In this document: positions 45,175 through 53,993 of the stretch, piece after piece | Layout of the letters: every line of letters begins with the position of its first letter | Numbering within the stretch: the first letter of the stretch is position 1 | Assembly: GCA_020846935.1 (NCBI GenBank) | Contig: JADLCY010000012.1 | Span: 1-64,000, forward strand | DNA from: Gemmatimonadaceae bacterium | Lineage (GTDB): Bacteria > Gemmatimonadota > Gemmatimonadetes > Gemmatimonadales > Gemmatimonadaceae | DNA: 64,000 bases | Reading direction: 5' to 3' | Notes under the pieces: model-generated | The model's database searches: none | Told to the model about the DNA's origin: nothing | What the model saw: the letters and a program-made list of their open reading frames with translations, nothing else | Position numbers and translations under genes: made by a program

Positions 45175-45211
45175 GCGCGCCTGAGGAGCGCGACACGAGC
45201 TTCAGGCGCGC
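45175..45211. terminator. hairpin between convergent aquaporin and flavin-reductase genes
   Basis: GCGCGCCTGA (45175-45184) and TCAGGCGCGC (45202-45211) form a perfect 10-bp stem with a 17-nt loop. It covers the stop codon of the leftward gene and lies about 80 bp after the aquaporin stop. No U-tract is evident. Confidence 0.5.
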
Positions 45212-45801
45212 AGGGACCACGCGAGTGGCGTGCGCGAAGGCTGTCGATCCCTCGCGTGCGCCGCCGCGGCCACGCCGAGCGCCTGTGCGACCTGACAGAG
45301 GAGGTCACGGAGCGCAGGGTCCGCCGCGATTCCGGCCGCGTCGAGCCCGCGACCATCGAGCGGAATCACCCCGGTGGCGCCATCGACGAGGCGCACCGAC
45401 ATCGTGCGCAGGGTCTCGGCGAGTGCGGCCACGGCGTGCGTCGAGCGGGCGGACGCGTTGAGCAGCCCCACCGGTTTGGCGGGAATCTCGGAGCCGCTCA
45501 CGAGCCAGTCGAGCGCGTTCTTGAGCGAGCCCGGAACCCCGTGCGCGTACTCGGGACTGCAGATCACGAGCGCGTCGGCAGCGTCGACCAGCTGGCGCAG
45601 TCGCGCGACGGATGCAGCTGGCGCGGCGCTCTCGCCGTCATCGTCAGGGTTGAAGTGCGGCAACGTCGCGACGCCGTCGTAGAGCACCACGTCGAGCGAA
45701 GGCCGCCCAACCATGGCCAGGGCACGCAATACCTCGGTGCTGGACGATTGCCGCCGGAGGCTCCCGGAAACGGCCAGAATGCGGTGTGGTTCCAGGGTCA
45801 C
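45202..45801 (-). CDS. NADPH-dependent FMN reductase
   Basis: A 199-residue flavodoxin-fold quinone/FMN/azo reductase. FMN phosphate loop GSLRRQSSSTEVLRAL near residues 13-28 and the second signature SPEYAHGVPGSLKNALDW near 81-98. Cytoplasmic. The start is GTG 45801, overlapping the stop of the upstream small exported-protein gene (GTGA), so the two are coupled. Confidence 0.94.
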   Translation of the reverse strand: MTLEPHRILAVSGSLRRQSSSTEVLRALAMVGRPSLDVVLYDGVATLPHFNPDDDGESAAPAASVARLRQLVDAADALVICSPEYAHGVPGSLKNALDWLVSGSEIPAKPVGLLNASARSTHAVAALAETLRTMSVRLVDGATGVIPLDGRGLDAAGIAADPALRDLLCQVAQALGVAAAAHARDRQPSRTPLAWSLRA

Positions 45802-46277
45802 GGTGACGGCGGGATGCGTTCGTAGGTTGCGAACGAGACGCTGGTCGTCCGGCCGCTGCCGTCGTCGCGCATGTACATCACCGCGATCGTGTTCCCGTCG
45901 GGCGACAGGACGTTGGTCAGTACCTGAGTGACCTTGCCGTCACGCTTGTTGACGATCTCCGTGATGCGGTCATTCACGCGACGCACCGCCGAGTGGGTCT
46001 GGCCGGCGTTTCCGGTCACCGGCATGTCGCGGCCGTCGAACTCGGTGACGTACCACCAGGTGGTGGTATCGCCACGCGCATTCACCGCGACAATGATGAC
46101 CTTCATGCCCGTCGCGCCGTGCGCTTCGTAGGTCATGACGTTGCTGCTCGGCGCCGGCGCGTCGGACTTGAGCTTCCAGCGCCCGAACCTCGGATTCGCC
46201 TGCTGCGCCGCGAGGCTGGCCGGGATGAAAGCGAGCAGGGCAGCCGCGACGATCGCGTGAAAAGACGAGTGACGCAT
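45798..46277 (-). CDS. small exported protein of unknown function
   Basis: A 159-residue protein; signal peptide ends ASLAAQ. The mature part is predicted beta-rich (GRWKLKSDAPAP, MTYEAHGATGMKVIIV, TTWWYVTEFDGRD, TNVLSPDGNTIAVMYMRD). I do not recognise a family. Its stop overlaps the GTG of the flavin reductase. Confidence 0.75.
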   Translation of the reverse strand: MRHSSFHAIVAAALLAFIPASLAAQQANPRFGRWKLKSDAPAPSSNVMTYEAHGATGMKVIIVAVNARGDTTTWWYVTEFDGRDMPVTGNAGQTHSAVRRVNDRITEIVNKRDGKVTQVLTNVLSPDGNTIAVMYMRDDGSGRTTSVSFATYERIPPSP

Positions 46278-46296
46278 GGCAGGTGACGTGTGTTGC

Positions 46297-46824
46297 CTAA
46301 CGCATCAGCCAGCCGAGGCCGAGCGGAATGCGGATCTCCGGCGGGCTCGGGTTGTATGGGTTGCCGCCGGTCGATCGCCCGCCGCGCTGGATGGCAAACG
46401 CGGTCGCTGCGACCAGCGCCGCGCCGACCGCCACGCTCGCCAGCGTCGTCCGTCGTCGGTCGAGTCTCCGCAGCTGCACGCGTTGCACCTCGCTCTGCAG
46501 CAGTCGGACGTCCTGATTGAGCGTGATCGCGCGCGCACCAGCGTCAAACGTGGAATGCTCCACACTGAGCACGAGCGAATCACCGGTGACGCGCGACACC
46601 TTGCCGACGACGTTGAAGCCCTGCACCACGCGCGCCTCTTCGGCGGGTCCCCGGCGGACCCGATCGACGGCCACGGCGGACAGGTCGACGCGCACCGACT
46701 GCCCGGCCTGGAGTTCGGCCGTCGTGGTGGGCTGATACCGATAGCACGCGCCACCGAGCGCGGGCGCAACGAACGTCAGGACGAGGGCGCGGATGCGCCG
46801 GGTGGTGAAGGTCAGCGCGAACAT
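46297..46824 (-). CDS. small lipoprotein of unknown function
   Basis: A 175-residue protein with a leader ending LGGAC, a lipobox, followed by YRYQPTTTAELQAGQSVRVDLS, a small SH3-like beta domain (GKVSRVTGDSLVLSVE) and, near residues 135-150, a second hydrophobic segment (VAVGAALVAATAFAI). No catalytic motif is seen. The stop TAG lies inside the octamer CGTTAGGC. Confidence 0.72.
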   Translation of the reverse strand: MFALTFTTRRIRALVLTFVAPALGGACYRYQPTTTAELQAGQSVRVDLSAVAVDRVRRGPAEEARVVQGFNVVGKVSRVTGDSLVLSVEHSTFDAGARAITLNQDVRLLQSEVQRVQLRRLDRRRTTLASVAVGAALVAATAFAIQRGGRSTGGNPYNPSPPEIRIPLGLGWLMR

Positions 46825-47049
46825 GTCGAGAAGGGAGCCGATGCCTGTAGTGTGGCCGCAGACAGGCGGCGTGGGAAGCACCCGGGACAACGAACCGGCG
46901 GGGAGTCGACACCTGGTGGTGGCGCCGACCCCATCTTCGTCGGCCGTCCAGTATCCCGGCGTTCGCGTGAGGGCTCGCGTCGGCGAGTCCCGTCCGCCCC
47001 TCGCCGCCGGTGGTCGTTCGCCTCGTCCGTCCATCTCCTGTCTGGCTGC

Positions 47050-47928
47050 CTAACGCTCGGATGCGATCCGCTGCGCCAGGCGCTCGCGGGCACCGGCGGC
47101 ATAGCGGCGACACGCTGTGGCGTCTACCAGGGCGTCGGGCTCCCCGCCGTTCCGTCGGGCGAGTCGCTCCCAGAGCTGCGATGCGTCCGGGTGAGGCGTG
47201 AGGAGGATGTCGCACGCGAGGGACTCGAGCGTGCGAAAGCCGGCCTCGAACTGCCGCGCGGCCGCGCTGCCGGTGAATCGAAAACCATCCGCCGAGATCG
47301 CTGACTGACTGTCGCCATACACCATGGCTCGGCAGCGTGCGCGCTCGCACGAGGTCCACGTCCAGCTCGTGCCGCCGGGTGTGTGGCCCGCCGTGAGGTG
47401 CGCCGTGACTTCCGTCGTGCCAACGCGCAGGGTCTCTCCATCGGCCACGACTCGCACGCGCTGGAGCGGCGCCGTCGCGAACGCGATGCCGAACTGTGGA
47501 TCATCGGAGCCGACCTGACCGCTCCGCAGGACCGCGGCGGCGGGTGCCGTGGCTGCGGCCGAGGCACCAGAGCGTCGCTGCAACTCACCCAGGCCGCCGG
47601 CATGATCGTAGTGCACGTGCGAGTTCAGCAGCAGCTTGACCTCATCGATCCTGAACCCGAGCGCCTCGATGCTGGCTGCGATCCGCGGCGCGGACTCCAT
47701 CAACCCTCCGTCGATCAGCACGTGCCCCTGCGGCGAGGTGATGAGGATCGATGCGAGCCCGTTGGTGCCGACGTACCACGTGTTTCCGTAGATGCGAAAC
47801 GGCGCGTGGGGCGCATTCCACTCGGCGCACGCCTCGCACCCCGGCGTGACTGCGGACGTGTCACGTGACTGGGCGGAGAGCATTGCTGGCCCCGCGGCGA
47901 CGAGGAAGATGAGTGGGAGACGCGTCAC
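47050..47928 (-). CDS. subclass B3 metallo-beta-lactamase-like hydrolase
   Basis: A 292-residue exported zinc hydrolase. Zinc motif NSHVHYDHAGG near residues 102-112 (H-x-H-x-D-H), then TAGHTPGGTSW (third His) and LTPHPDASQL (the distal His of B3 enzymes). The absence of a zinc-ligand Cys supports subclass B3. It may hydrolyse carbapenems, or be a generic environmental homologue. Start GTG 47928 gives the cleanest signal peptide (TRLPLIFLVAAGPAMLSAQ); an in-frame ATG at 48009 would overlap the upstream gene. Stop TAG lies in CGTTAGGC. Confidence 0.9.
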   Translation of the reverse strand: MTRLPLIFLVAAGPAMLSAQSRDTSAVTPGCEACAEWNAPHAPFRIYGNTWYVGTNGLASILITSPQGHVLIDGGLMESAPRIAASIEALGFRIDEVKLLLNSHVHYDHAGGLGELQRRSGASAAATAPAAAVLRSGQVGSDDPQFGIAFATAPLQRVRVVADGETLRVGTTEVTAHLTAGHTPGGTSWTWTSCERARCRAMVYGDSQSAISADGFRFTGSAAARQFEAGFRTLESLACDILLTPHPDASQLWERLARRNGGEPDALVDATACRRYAAGARERLAQRIASER

Positions 47929-47990
47929 AACGGAGAATGGGTTGATGGAACTGCCGAGTGCCGCATTGTAGCGTGTTCGGGTACAAGGAC

Positions 47991-48683
47991 TCAGGGCGCG
48001 ATGGCCCAACGTACCTGCACCTGATACGTCACGACCACGTCGCGGTCCACGCCCGGCGCGCCCGCCGCTTCCATGGCCATTCCACCGGCCACGCGCGCGT
48101 ACGCCACCGGCCCGCCCAGCGGCGTCGTTGACATCGACAGCACGGGACCGAGCTGTCGACCCGCGGCCGCTGCCAGCGCGCTGGCTTCGGCTTTCGCATC
48201 GTTGAACGCCGCAGCGATCGCGCCGAGGCGCGCCCGTTCGGCCGTATCGGACTGAAACTGCATGGCGCCGATCTCGGTGGCGCCCGCGCCAAGCGCGGCG
48301 TCGAGCACGGCTCCCATGCGCTCCATCTGGCGAAGCGTCACATCGACCGAGGTGCGCGCCTGGTAGTCGACCAGGCGTCGCTGCTCGCGGTATTCGTAGT
48401 TCGGAGCGACCGTAAACCCGATGGCACGGGCGTCGTTCCCGCGGAAACCCAGCGTGGCCAGCGCAGCCTGGACGCGCCGCACCCGGTCGCCGTTGAGGGT
48501 CGCCGCCTGAGCGGCGGTCGCAGCACTCGACTGGACGACGAACCGCAGGCGCACACGGTCAGCAGGGAGCCGCACTTCGGCCTGACCCGTGGTCGTGATC
48601 TCCGGCACGGGCGTGGTAGGGGGCGCTTGCGCCATGAGCAGCGAGGGAACGCACGCGACGAGCGCAAAGAGGGAGCGAAGCAA
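47991..48683 (-). CDS. SIMPL-domain (DUF541) exported protein
   Basis: A 230-residue periplasmic protein of the SIMPL/YggE type: PEITTTGQAEVRLPADRVRLRF at the start, GFTVAPNYEYREQRRLVDYQART in the middle and AFNDAKAEASALAAAAGRQLG in the C-terminal helix. YggE-like proteins are linked to oxidative-stress tolerance. TTG 48683 is chosen because AGGAGG lies five bases upstream and the leader LRSLFALVACVPSLLMAQA then starts correctly; an upstream ATG at 48758 has no such support. Confidence 0.88.
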   Translation of the reverse strand: MLRSLFALVACVPSLLMAQAPPTTPVPEITTTGQAEVRLPADRVRLRFVVQSSAATAAQAATLNGDRVRRVQAALATLGFRGNDARAIGFTVAPNYEYREQRRLVDYQARTSVDVTLRQMERMGAVLDAALGAGATEIGAMQFQSDTAERARLGAIAAAFNDAKAEASALAAAAGRQLGPVLSMSTTPLGGPVAYARVAGGMAMEAAGAPGVDRDVVVTYQVQVRWAIAP

Positions 48684-48688
48684 CGAAA

Positions 48689-48694
48689 CCTCCT
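48689..48694 (-). promoter_or_regulatory. ribosome binding site fixing a TTG start
   Basis: AGGAGG on the minus strand, five nucleotides before TTG at 48683-48681. It is the only strong Shine-Dalgarno match near the N-terminus of the SIMPL gene and decides the start. Confidence 0.75.
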
Positions 48695-48767
48695 GAGGGT
48701 GCCTGACGAGACGTCGCCGGGCCCGTGGTGCTACGAGGGCTCCGGCTCCTGCGGTCACGGCAGTCTA

Positions 48768-49454
48768 CTACGCACCGCACCGCACCACGTTCCCCGGATC
48801 CATGCCCTGGCTCGATCGCTCCGGGCACCACACACCCAGAGCCACGGTGTACGCGTCAGGGCGCAGACGCGAGCGCACGGTGACCGCCGCCTGATCGGCC
48901 TCGGCCTGGCTGGGATACACGCCGGCCGTGGTACGATACACCTTGTCCCGCAGGTAGATGCCCGCAGGACCGAAGCCCGCCGCGCGCGTTGCATTGGCCT
49001 GCGTCCTCGCATCAGCCTCGTTGCTATGGGCTGACACGATGATCGTCCATTCTCCCGTCGCGGCCTGCACGGTGTTGGCCTGGCTGGTCCATCGCGCAAG
49101 GAGGGCGCTGTCGGACGGCGCGGCCTGGGCCATGAGCGTGGCAAGAATGCCCGGTGCGTCGTTGGGGTACGTGAGAAGGAGCAACGCCTTGGCCGTACGA
49201 CGCTCGACGTCGTCGGTGCCGAGCATCTTGGGGAGGTTCTTTTCCAGGAACTGCGCCCGACGCGTCTCCTGCTGGTCGCGCAGCTGACTCTGCTGTACGG
49301 CGGCCTGCGAGGCCTGCGCCGATTGCTGCAGTCTGGCGACGTTGATGTTGGTGTTGCGCGCAATCACCGCGACCGCCACCGCGGACGCGAGGGGCACCAG
49401 GATGCCGAGCCACTGGGTGAGGCCGGCCACCGGGGAACCTGAGGAGGCGTTCAT
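48768..49454 (-). CDS. membrane-anchored SPOR-domain protein
   Basis: A 228-residue protein with one membrane helix near residues 13-33 (LTQWLGILVPLASAVAVAVIA), a coiled-coil-prone stretch (VARLQQSAQASQAAVQQSQLRDQQE), a helical middle and a C-terminal SPOR-like domain from about 130 (EWTIIVSAHSNEADARTQAN to LRPDAYTVALG). SPOR domains bind denuded glycan strands at the septum. ATG 49454 is chosen as the start nearest the membrane helix. Confidence 0.75.
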   Translation of the reverse strand: MNASSGSPVAGLTQWLGILVPLASAVAVAVIARNTNINVARLQQSAQASQAAVQQSQLRDQQETRRAQFLEKNLPKMLGTDDVERRTAKALLLLTYPNDAPGILATLMAQAAPSDSALLARWTSQANTVQAATGEWTIIVSAHSNEADARTQANATRAAGFGPAGIYLRDKVYRTTAGVYPSQAEADQAAVTVRSRLRPDAYTVALGVWCPERSSQGMDPGNVVRCGA

Positions 49455-49535
49455 GCGCCACACGATAGGCACTCGGCCGGTAGGCGCAACATGCGGCGCG
49501 CGCGCGACGGTCGACGAGCGCACTAACTTTGCGGC

Positions 49536-49928
49536 ATGACCTCACCGGCACCTACTCCGTACGACCTGATGGGAGGCGAGGCTGGGATCCGCCGTCTCGT
49601 TGATCGATTCTACGACCTGATGGACGCGTCGCCCGAAGCCACCAACGTCCGGTCGCTGCACGCTGCCAGTCTCAAGTCGTCCAGGGAAAAGCTGTTCCTG
49701 TACCTCACGGGGTGGACCGGCGGGCCCCCGGTCTACGTGGAGAAGTACGGGCATCCCCAGCTGCGCGCGCGCCACCTGCCGTTCCCGATCGCGTCGCGCG
49801 AGCGGGACGAGTGGCTATGGTGCATGAATCAGGCGCTGACCGAGGCAGAAATGCCCGATGACCTGCGTGAGCGGCTACGCGAAAAGATCCACGCGCTGGC
49901 GGACCACATGCGTAACCGACCCGACTGA
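49536..49928 (+). CDS. group II truncated haemoglobin
   Basis: A 130-residue globin of the TrHb2 class. YDLMGGEAGIRRLVDRFYDLMD opens the fold, and KLFLYLTGWTGGPPVYVEKYGHPQLRARH contains the group II Trp-Gly-Gly-Pro and the proximal His region (RHLPFPI). It binds O2 or NO and may detoxify NO. It stands alone between SPOR and S51 genes. Confidence 0.94.
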   Translation: MTSPAPTPYDLMGGEAGIRRLVDRFYDLMDASPEATNVRSLHAASLKSSREKLFLYLTGWTGGPPVYVEKYGHPQLRARHLPFPIASRERDEWLWCMNQALTEAEMPDDLRERLREKIHALADHMRNRPD

Positions 49929-50067
49929 ACGTTGCCGCAGCCCGTTCGCGGTGGCATGGTTTCCAGTCCCGCTGGTGTCATGGAAGCAACGCCGCGAGCC
50001 GAGGCCCGTCCGACCCTCGCACTTCGCATACAGCGTCACCGCACTCCTTTCCCCCGGAGCTCGTCCC

Positions 50068-50883
50068 ATGAAGCGTCGCGAATTCGTCGTCTCGTCAACC
50101 CTGGGCTCCGTTGGCGTCGGGGCCGCGCAGTTTTCGCTGGGCGGCATTGCGATGCGGCTCGACGAACCTGAGGCCCGCCGCGCCCCGTGGGCCGCGACGC
50201 GCAAGATCCTGATCGCGGGCGGCGGATTCGGTACCGCATTCATCCGCTACATGGCCGAACTCACGGGCAAGGCGCGGCCAAAGCTTCTCTACCTCCCGAC
50301 TGCGTCCGCCGATCGGCCCGACGGTATCGTCACCTGGTTTCGCAACTGCGCGCCGCTCAATGTCGAAGCGAGCGTGCAAGAGAGCTTCATCGCGAGCACC
50401 CGACAGCTCAGGGGATGGGACGAGGTTCTGCTTGGCGTCGACGGCATCGTCTGTTCCGGCGGCAACACGCTGAACCAGCAGGCGATCTGGAAAGCGCAGG
50501 GCATCGATCTGGTTCTGCGCGAAGCGTGGGATCGCGGCATCGTGCTTGGCGGTGCGAGCGCCGGGTCACTCTGCTGGTTCGAGGAGGGCACCACCGACTC
50601 GCGTCCAAAGGAATTGTCCATCGTGAAGTGCCTGGGCTTTCTCAAGGGCAGCCATTCGCCGCACTACGACGCGGAGCCCGGTCGTCGGCCGTTGTACCAG
50701 AAGCTGATCGGCTCCGGTCAGATGAAGCCCGGATACGCGTGTGACAACGACGCGGGGATCTACTTCGAGGACAACGAGGTCAAGCGCGTGGTGCACACGC
50801 GGGACGCCGCGCGCGTGTACCACGTGACCGTCGTGAACGGGAAGGTCGAGGAGCACGTGCTCCAGCCGGAGAAGATTGCCTGA
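50068..50883 (+). CDS. S51-family peptidase E, probably Tat-exported
   Basis: A 271-residue class I glutamine-amidotransferase-like serine peptidase. The nucleophile elbow is GGASAGSLCW near residue 166, with strand motifs KILIAGGGFGTAF and GIVCSGGNTLNQQ earlier. Peptidase E cleaves Asp-Xaa dipeptides. The N-terminus KRREFVVSS resembles a twin-arginine signal, while E. coli peptidase E is cytoplasmic; this form may be secreted. ATG 50068 is the start of that leader. Confidence 0.9.
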   Translation: MKRREFVVSSTLGSVGVGAAQFSLGGIAMRLDEPEARRAPWAATRKILIAGGGFGTAFIRYMAELTGKARPKLLYLPTASADRPDGIVTWFRNCAPLNVEASVQESFIASTRQLRGWDEVLLGVDGIVCSGGNTLNQQAIWKAQGIDLVLREAWDRGIVLGGASAGSLCWFEEGTTDSRPKELSIVKCLGFLKGSHSPHYDAEPGRRPLYQKLIGSGQMKPGYACDNDAGIYFEDNEVKRVVHTRDAARVYHVTVVNGKVEEHVLQPEKIA

Positions 50884-51121
50884 GCGGTTTGGCGGATTGG
50901 GGACACGGATGAACGCACTGGCGAGGGGCAGGGAACGAGGGAGATGGGGTAGGGAAGTTGAGCTGCAATGGCTCTGTCGCTACATGAGTTGATCAACCAT
51001 GTCACCGGATCGATATCCGGCTCTCCGTTCCCCGCCGCGTGACCGTTCGTCCACCCGTGCAACCGCGCGAATCGATCCGTCCTCCTGTGTGCTCCTTCTC
51101 ATCCGTCTGCCTACCTATCTG

Positions 51122-53092
51122 ATGCAACTCTCGATGCGTCGCCTGATCGCGCTTGCCCTCGCGCTTGCCTCTGCCTGCGCGCCCTCCCGGCCGCCGAGCA
51201 CGTCGCCCAACGCGGCGCCGACGCCGGATCCGCGTGTGGGACTCCGCGCCGGCATGATGGACGCCGCCGAGGCGTCGTGGAACCTGCGCGTCCTCTCGCG
51301 CACTCAGCCCTCGCCGAGGTTCCTCGGCGCCACCAACTCCGACCTCGCGTTCACCGGCACGTACGCGATCCAGGGGAGCTACAACGGCTTCCAGGTGTGG
51401 GACATCGCCAACCCGGCAAAGCCGGCGCTCAAGACGGCGTACTTTTGCCCGGCGTCGCAGAGTGACGTGTCGGTGTACCGCAACCTGCTCTTCGTGTCGG
51501 GCGAAGGCATGGGTGGCCGACTCGATTGCGGCGGGCAGGGCGTACGCGAGGCGGTGAGTAAGGAGCGCCTCCGCGGCATCCGCATCTTTGATATCACCGA
51601 CATCGCCAATCCGAAGTACATCGCGAACGTGCAGACCTGTCGCGGCTCGCACACGCACACGGTGCTCGAGGATCCGCGCGACCGGGACAACGTCTACATC
51701 TATGTGTCCGGGTCGGCTGGCGTGCGTTCGCCTGACGAGTTGCCGGGGTGCGTGAACGCCGCGCCGGACAAGGACGCCAACTCGGCGCTCTTCCGCATCG
51801 AAGTCATCAAGGTGCCGCTGGCCAATCCGCAGGCGGCCGCGATCGTGAGTTCGCCGCGCATCTTCGACAAGCTCACCGCGCCGGTGCAACATGCCGAGGC
51901 GCCCGAAGACATCGCGGCCGCGGCGAAGGCTGCCGCCGAGGCGCGCTCCAGAGGCATGTTCACCGCGACCGTGATGGGCATGGAGATGGTGGTTCCTCCG
52001 GGGTTCGTCCGTCCGATGCTCGACAGCATCGTGCGGGCGCGGCGGGGCAGCGGCGGACCCACGGCGGCCGACAGTGCCACATTGCGCGCTGCGCTCCCGG
52101 GCATCATCGCGAAGATGATCGGCGAGGAACCCGGTGATGGCACGGGCCCCCGCCCCGGGCCGACGCAGTGCCACGACATCACCGTGTATCCGGCCATCGG
52201 GCTCGCCGGTGGCGCGTGCGAGGGCTACGGCCTGCTGCTCGACATCCGTGATCCGGCCAACCCGGTGCGCATCGGTGCGGTGGCGGACTCCAACTTTTCG
52301 TATTGGCATTCGGCCACGTTCAACAACGATGGCACGAAGGTGCTGTTCTCCGATGAATGGGGCGGTGGTGGTGCTCCCAAGTGCCGTGCCACCGACCGCA
52401 AGGAGTGGGGCGCCAACGCGATCTTCGACATCGAAAACGGCAAGCTGGTGTTCCGGAGCTACTACAAGCTCCCTGCCGCACAGACCGTCAACGAGAACTG
52501 CGTCGCGCACAACGGCTCGCTGATTCCGATCCCCGGGCGGGACGTCATGGTTCAGTCGTGGTACCAGGGCGGCATCTCGGTGTTTGACTGGACCGATGCC
52601 GCCCACCCGAAGGAGATTGCCTTCTTCGATCGCGGACCGGCGGACTCAACGGAAATGGGCGATGCCGGGTCGTGGTCGGTCTACTGGTACAACGGCGCGA
52701 TCGTCAGTTCCGAGATCGGCCGCGGGCTCGATATCGCCGAGCTCACGCCGAGCGCCTTCATCAGCCAGAACGAGATCGACGCGGCCCGCACGGTGCATCT
52801 GGACTACCTGAACGCGCAGGGTCAGCCGCGGTTCGTGTGGCCGCCGAGCTTTGCCCTCGCGCGCTCCTGGGTCGATCAGCTCGAGCGCAGCGCGTGCCTC
52901 CCGGCCGCGCGCATCGCCACCATCCGCCAGGCGCTCGCCGGTGCGGAGCGAGCGTCGGGGTCGCAGCGGCGTGATGCGCTCACCGCGCTCGCCACGGTGC
53001 TCGACGGCGATGTGCGCGGTTCCTGCGATGCACCCAGAGTGCAGAAGCTCGCGGGCTCGGTGCGCGACCTCGCGGTCTCGATCGTCCCGTAG
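51122..53092 (+). CDS. LVIVD-repeat beta-propeller lipoprotein
   Basis: A 656-residue lipoprotein: the leader ends ALASAC (lipobox), from ATG 51122 or the nearby ATG 51134. The mature protein shows LVIVD-type propeller blades (FQVWDIANPAKPALKTAYF, IRIFDITDIANPKYIANV, LLLDIRDPANPVRIGAV, ISVFDWTDAAHPKEIAFF). A helical insertion around 250-330 interrupts the blades. Such proteins are surface beta-propellers of unknown function, possibly protein-binding. Confidence 0.86.
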   Translation: MQLSMRRLIALALALASACAPSRPPSTSPNAAPTPDPRVGLRAGMMDAAEASWNLRVLSRTQPSPRFLGATNSDLAFTGTYAIQGSYNGFQVWDIANPAKPALKTAYFCPASQSDVSVYRNLLFVSGEGMGGRLDCGGQGVREAVSKERLRGIRIFDITDIANPKYIANVQTCRGSHTHTVLEDPRDRDNVYIYVSGSAGVRSPDELPGCVNAAPDKDANSALFRIEVIKVPLANPQAAAIVSSPRIFDKLTAPVQHAEAPEDIAAAAKAAAEARSRGMFTATVMGMEMVVPPGFVRPMLDSIVRARRGSGGPTAADSATLRAALPGIIAKMIGEEPGDGTGPRPGPTQCHDITVYPAIGLAGGACEGYGLLLDIRDPANPVRIGAVADSNFSYWHSATFNNDGTKVLFSDEWGGGGAPKCRATDRKEWGANAIFDIENGKLVFRSYYKLPAAQTVNENCVAHNGSLIPIPGRDVMVQSWYQGGISVFDWTDAAHPKEIAFFDRGPADSTEMGDAGSWSVYWYNGAIVSSEIGRGLDIAELTPSAFISQNEIDAARTVHLDYLNAQGQPRFVWPPSFALARSWVDQLERSACLPAARIATIRQALAGAERASGSQRRDALTALATVLDGDVRGSCDAPRVQKLAGSVRDLAVSIVP

Positions 53093-53191
53093 CCGGTCTC
53101 CGCGCCCCGCGGTTTGCCGTGAGCCGCACGCCGCAACGGGAACGACGGTGCGGCGTGCAGTGCAACCGACCTCCGCGTGTTTGCGGTGTTT

Positions 53192-53229
53192 GTGGTGGGG
53201 CAGGCGACTTCGGTTGCCCGCCCCACCAC
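53192..53229. terminator. convergent terminator with UUCG tetraloop
   Basis: GTGGTGGGGCAGGC (53192-53205) pairs with GCCCGCCCCACCAC (53216-53229) with one mismatch, and three further pairs close on a TTCG loop at 53209-53212, giving a stem of about 17 bp capped by the very stable C(UUCG)G motif. It lies between the stops of the LVIVD gene (53092) and the DinB gene (53243), so it can serve both. Confidence 0.82.
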
Positions 53230-53242
53230 GCTGTCGATGGCG

Positions 53243-53749
53243 CTACTTCTTTGGACGGCTGACCGGCGGCACGATGCCCGCCAGGCGATATCCGGAGACC
53301 AGCTTGCCGTAGTGCTCGCCCTGGTGCTCGAGCCAGCCCATGTGACGCGGCGAGGGCCGGGCCTCGACCAGCGGGTACGACACCGCGATGGCCGCTTCCA
53401 TCTCCCGGATCATGAGGGCGCGCGTGCGCGGCTTTGCCTCGTCGGCTTTCTCGCGTGCGGCGTAGTCGAACGGTTCACCCTTGAGCTGGGCTGCCGTCAT
53501 CTCGAGCCCGATCGTCACGTGGCGCAGTTCGTCGAGAATCGTGCGAGAGTCCGGATGCGGTCTGGTCTCGAGCTTCGCGTCCGGCAGCTCGGGGTCCCTT
53601 GCCATCGCGAGGATCTTGTCGTGTACGCTCTTCCACGAGCGGGTAAACGCCTGCTCCCAGGTGGGGGGCGGCGTCGCACCCTGCGCAAGGGCGCCGACGG
53701 GTAGCGTGGCCACCAGGGCAAGGGCGAGTATCAACGCGCGTGCGGACAT
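53243..53749 (-). CDS. exported DinB-like protein
   Basis: A 168-residue DinB-superfamily four-helix protein with signal peptide ending GALAQ. The putative metal His residues are in LRHVTIGLEM and in LEHQGEHYGKLVSGYRLAGIVPP, the usual DinB end. DinB-like proteins act as thiol-dependent metal transferases or are uncharacterised; exported ones like this have no known role. Confidence 0.85.
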   Translation of the reverse strand: MSARALILALALVATLPVGALAQGATPPPTWEQAFTRSWKSVHDKILAMARDPELPDAKLETRPHPDSRTILDELRHVTIGLEMTAAQLKGEPFDYAAREKADEAKPRTRALMIREMEAAIAVSYPLVEARPSPRHMGWLEHQGEHYGKLVSGYRLAGIVPPVSRPKK

Positions 53750-53993
53750 ACGGAACTCCTCGAAGTTGCGGGATCGTACAAGCTGCAGCCACGCGTACGA
53801 GCGTACCGCCTTGATGGGACGTACCGCCTTGTTTGCATGGCGATCCGCGGCCCGCCGACGGCAACGGCAAGCGGGCCTCCCCTTGTCCCCCCTGGCAAGG
53901 GCGGCTGCATGGTCGAGAGTCAGGTTGACGGGCCGTTCGGGGTATCATTCGGGGGGCGTGTCCCTCCGGCGTACACCACCTCGCGCCTCTCTC

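Noticed and set aside
50988-50997. GTTGATCAAC palindrome as an FNR-like operator
   Set aside because: Lacks the four-base spacer of FNR sites, is short, and lies over 100 bp before the LVIVD gene with no other support.
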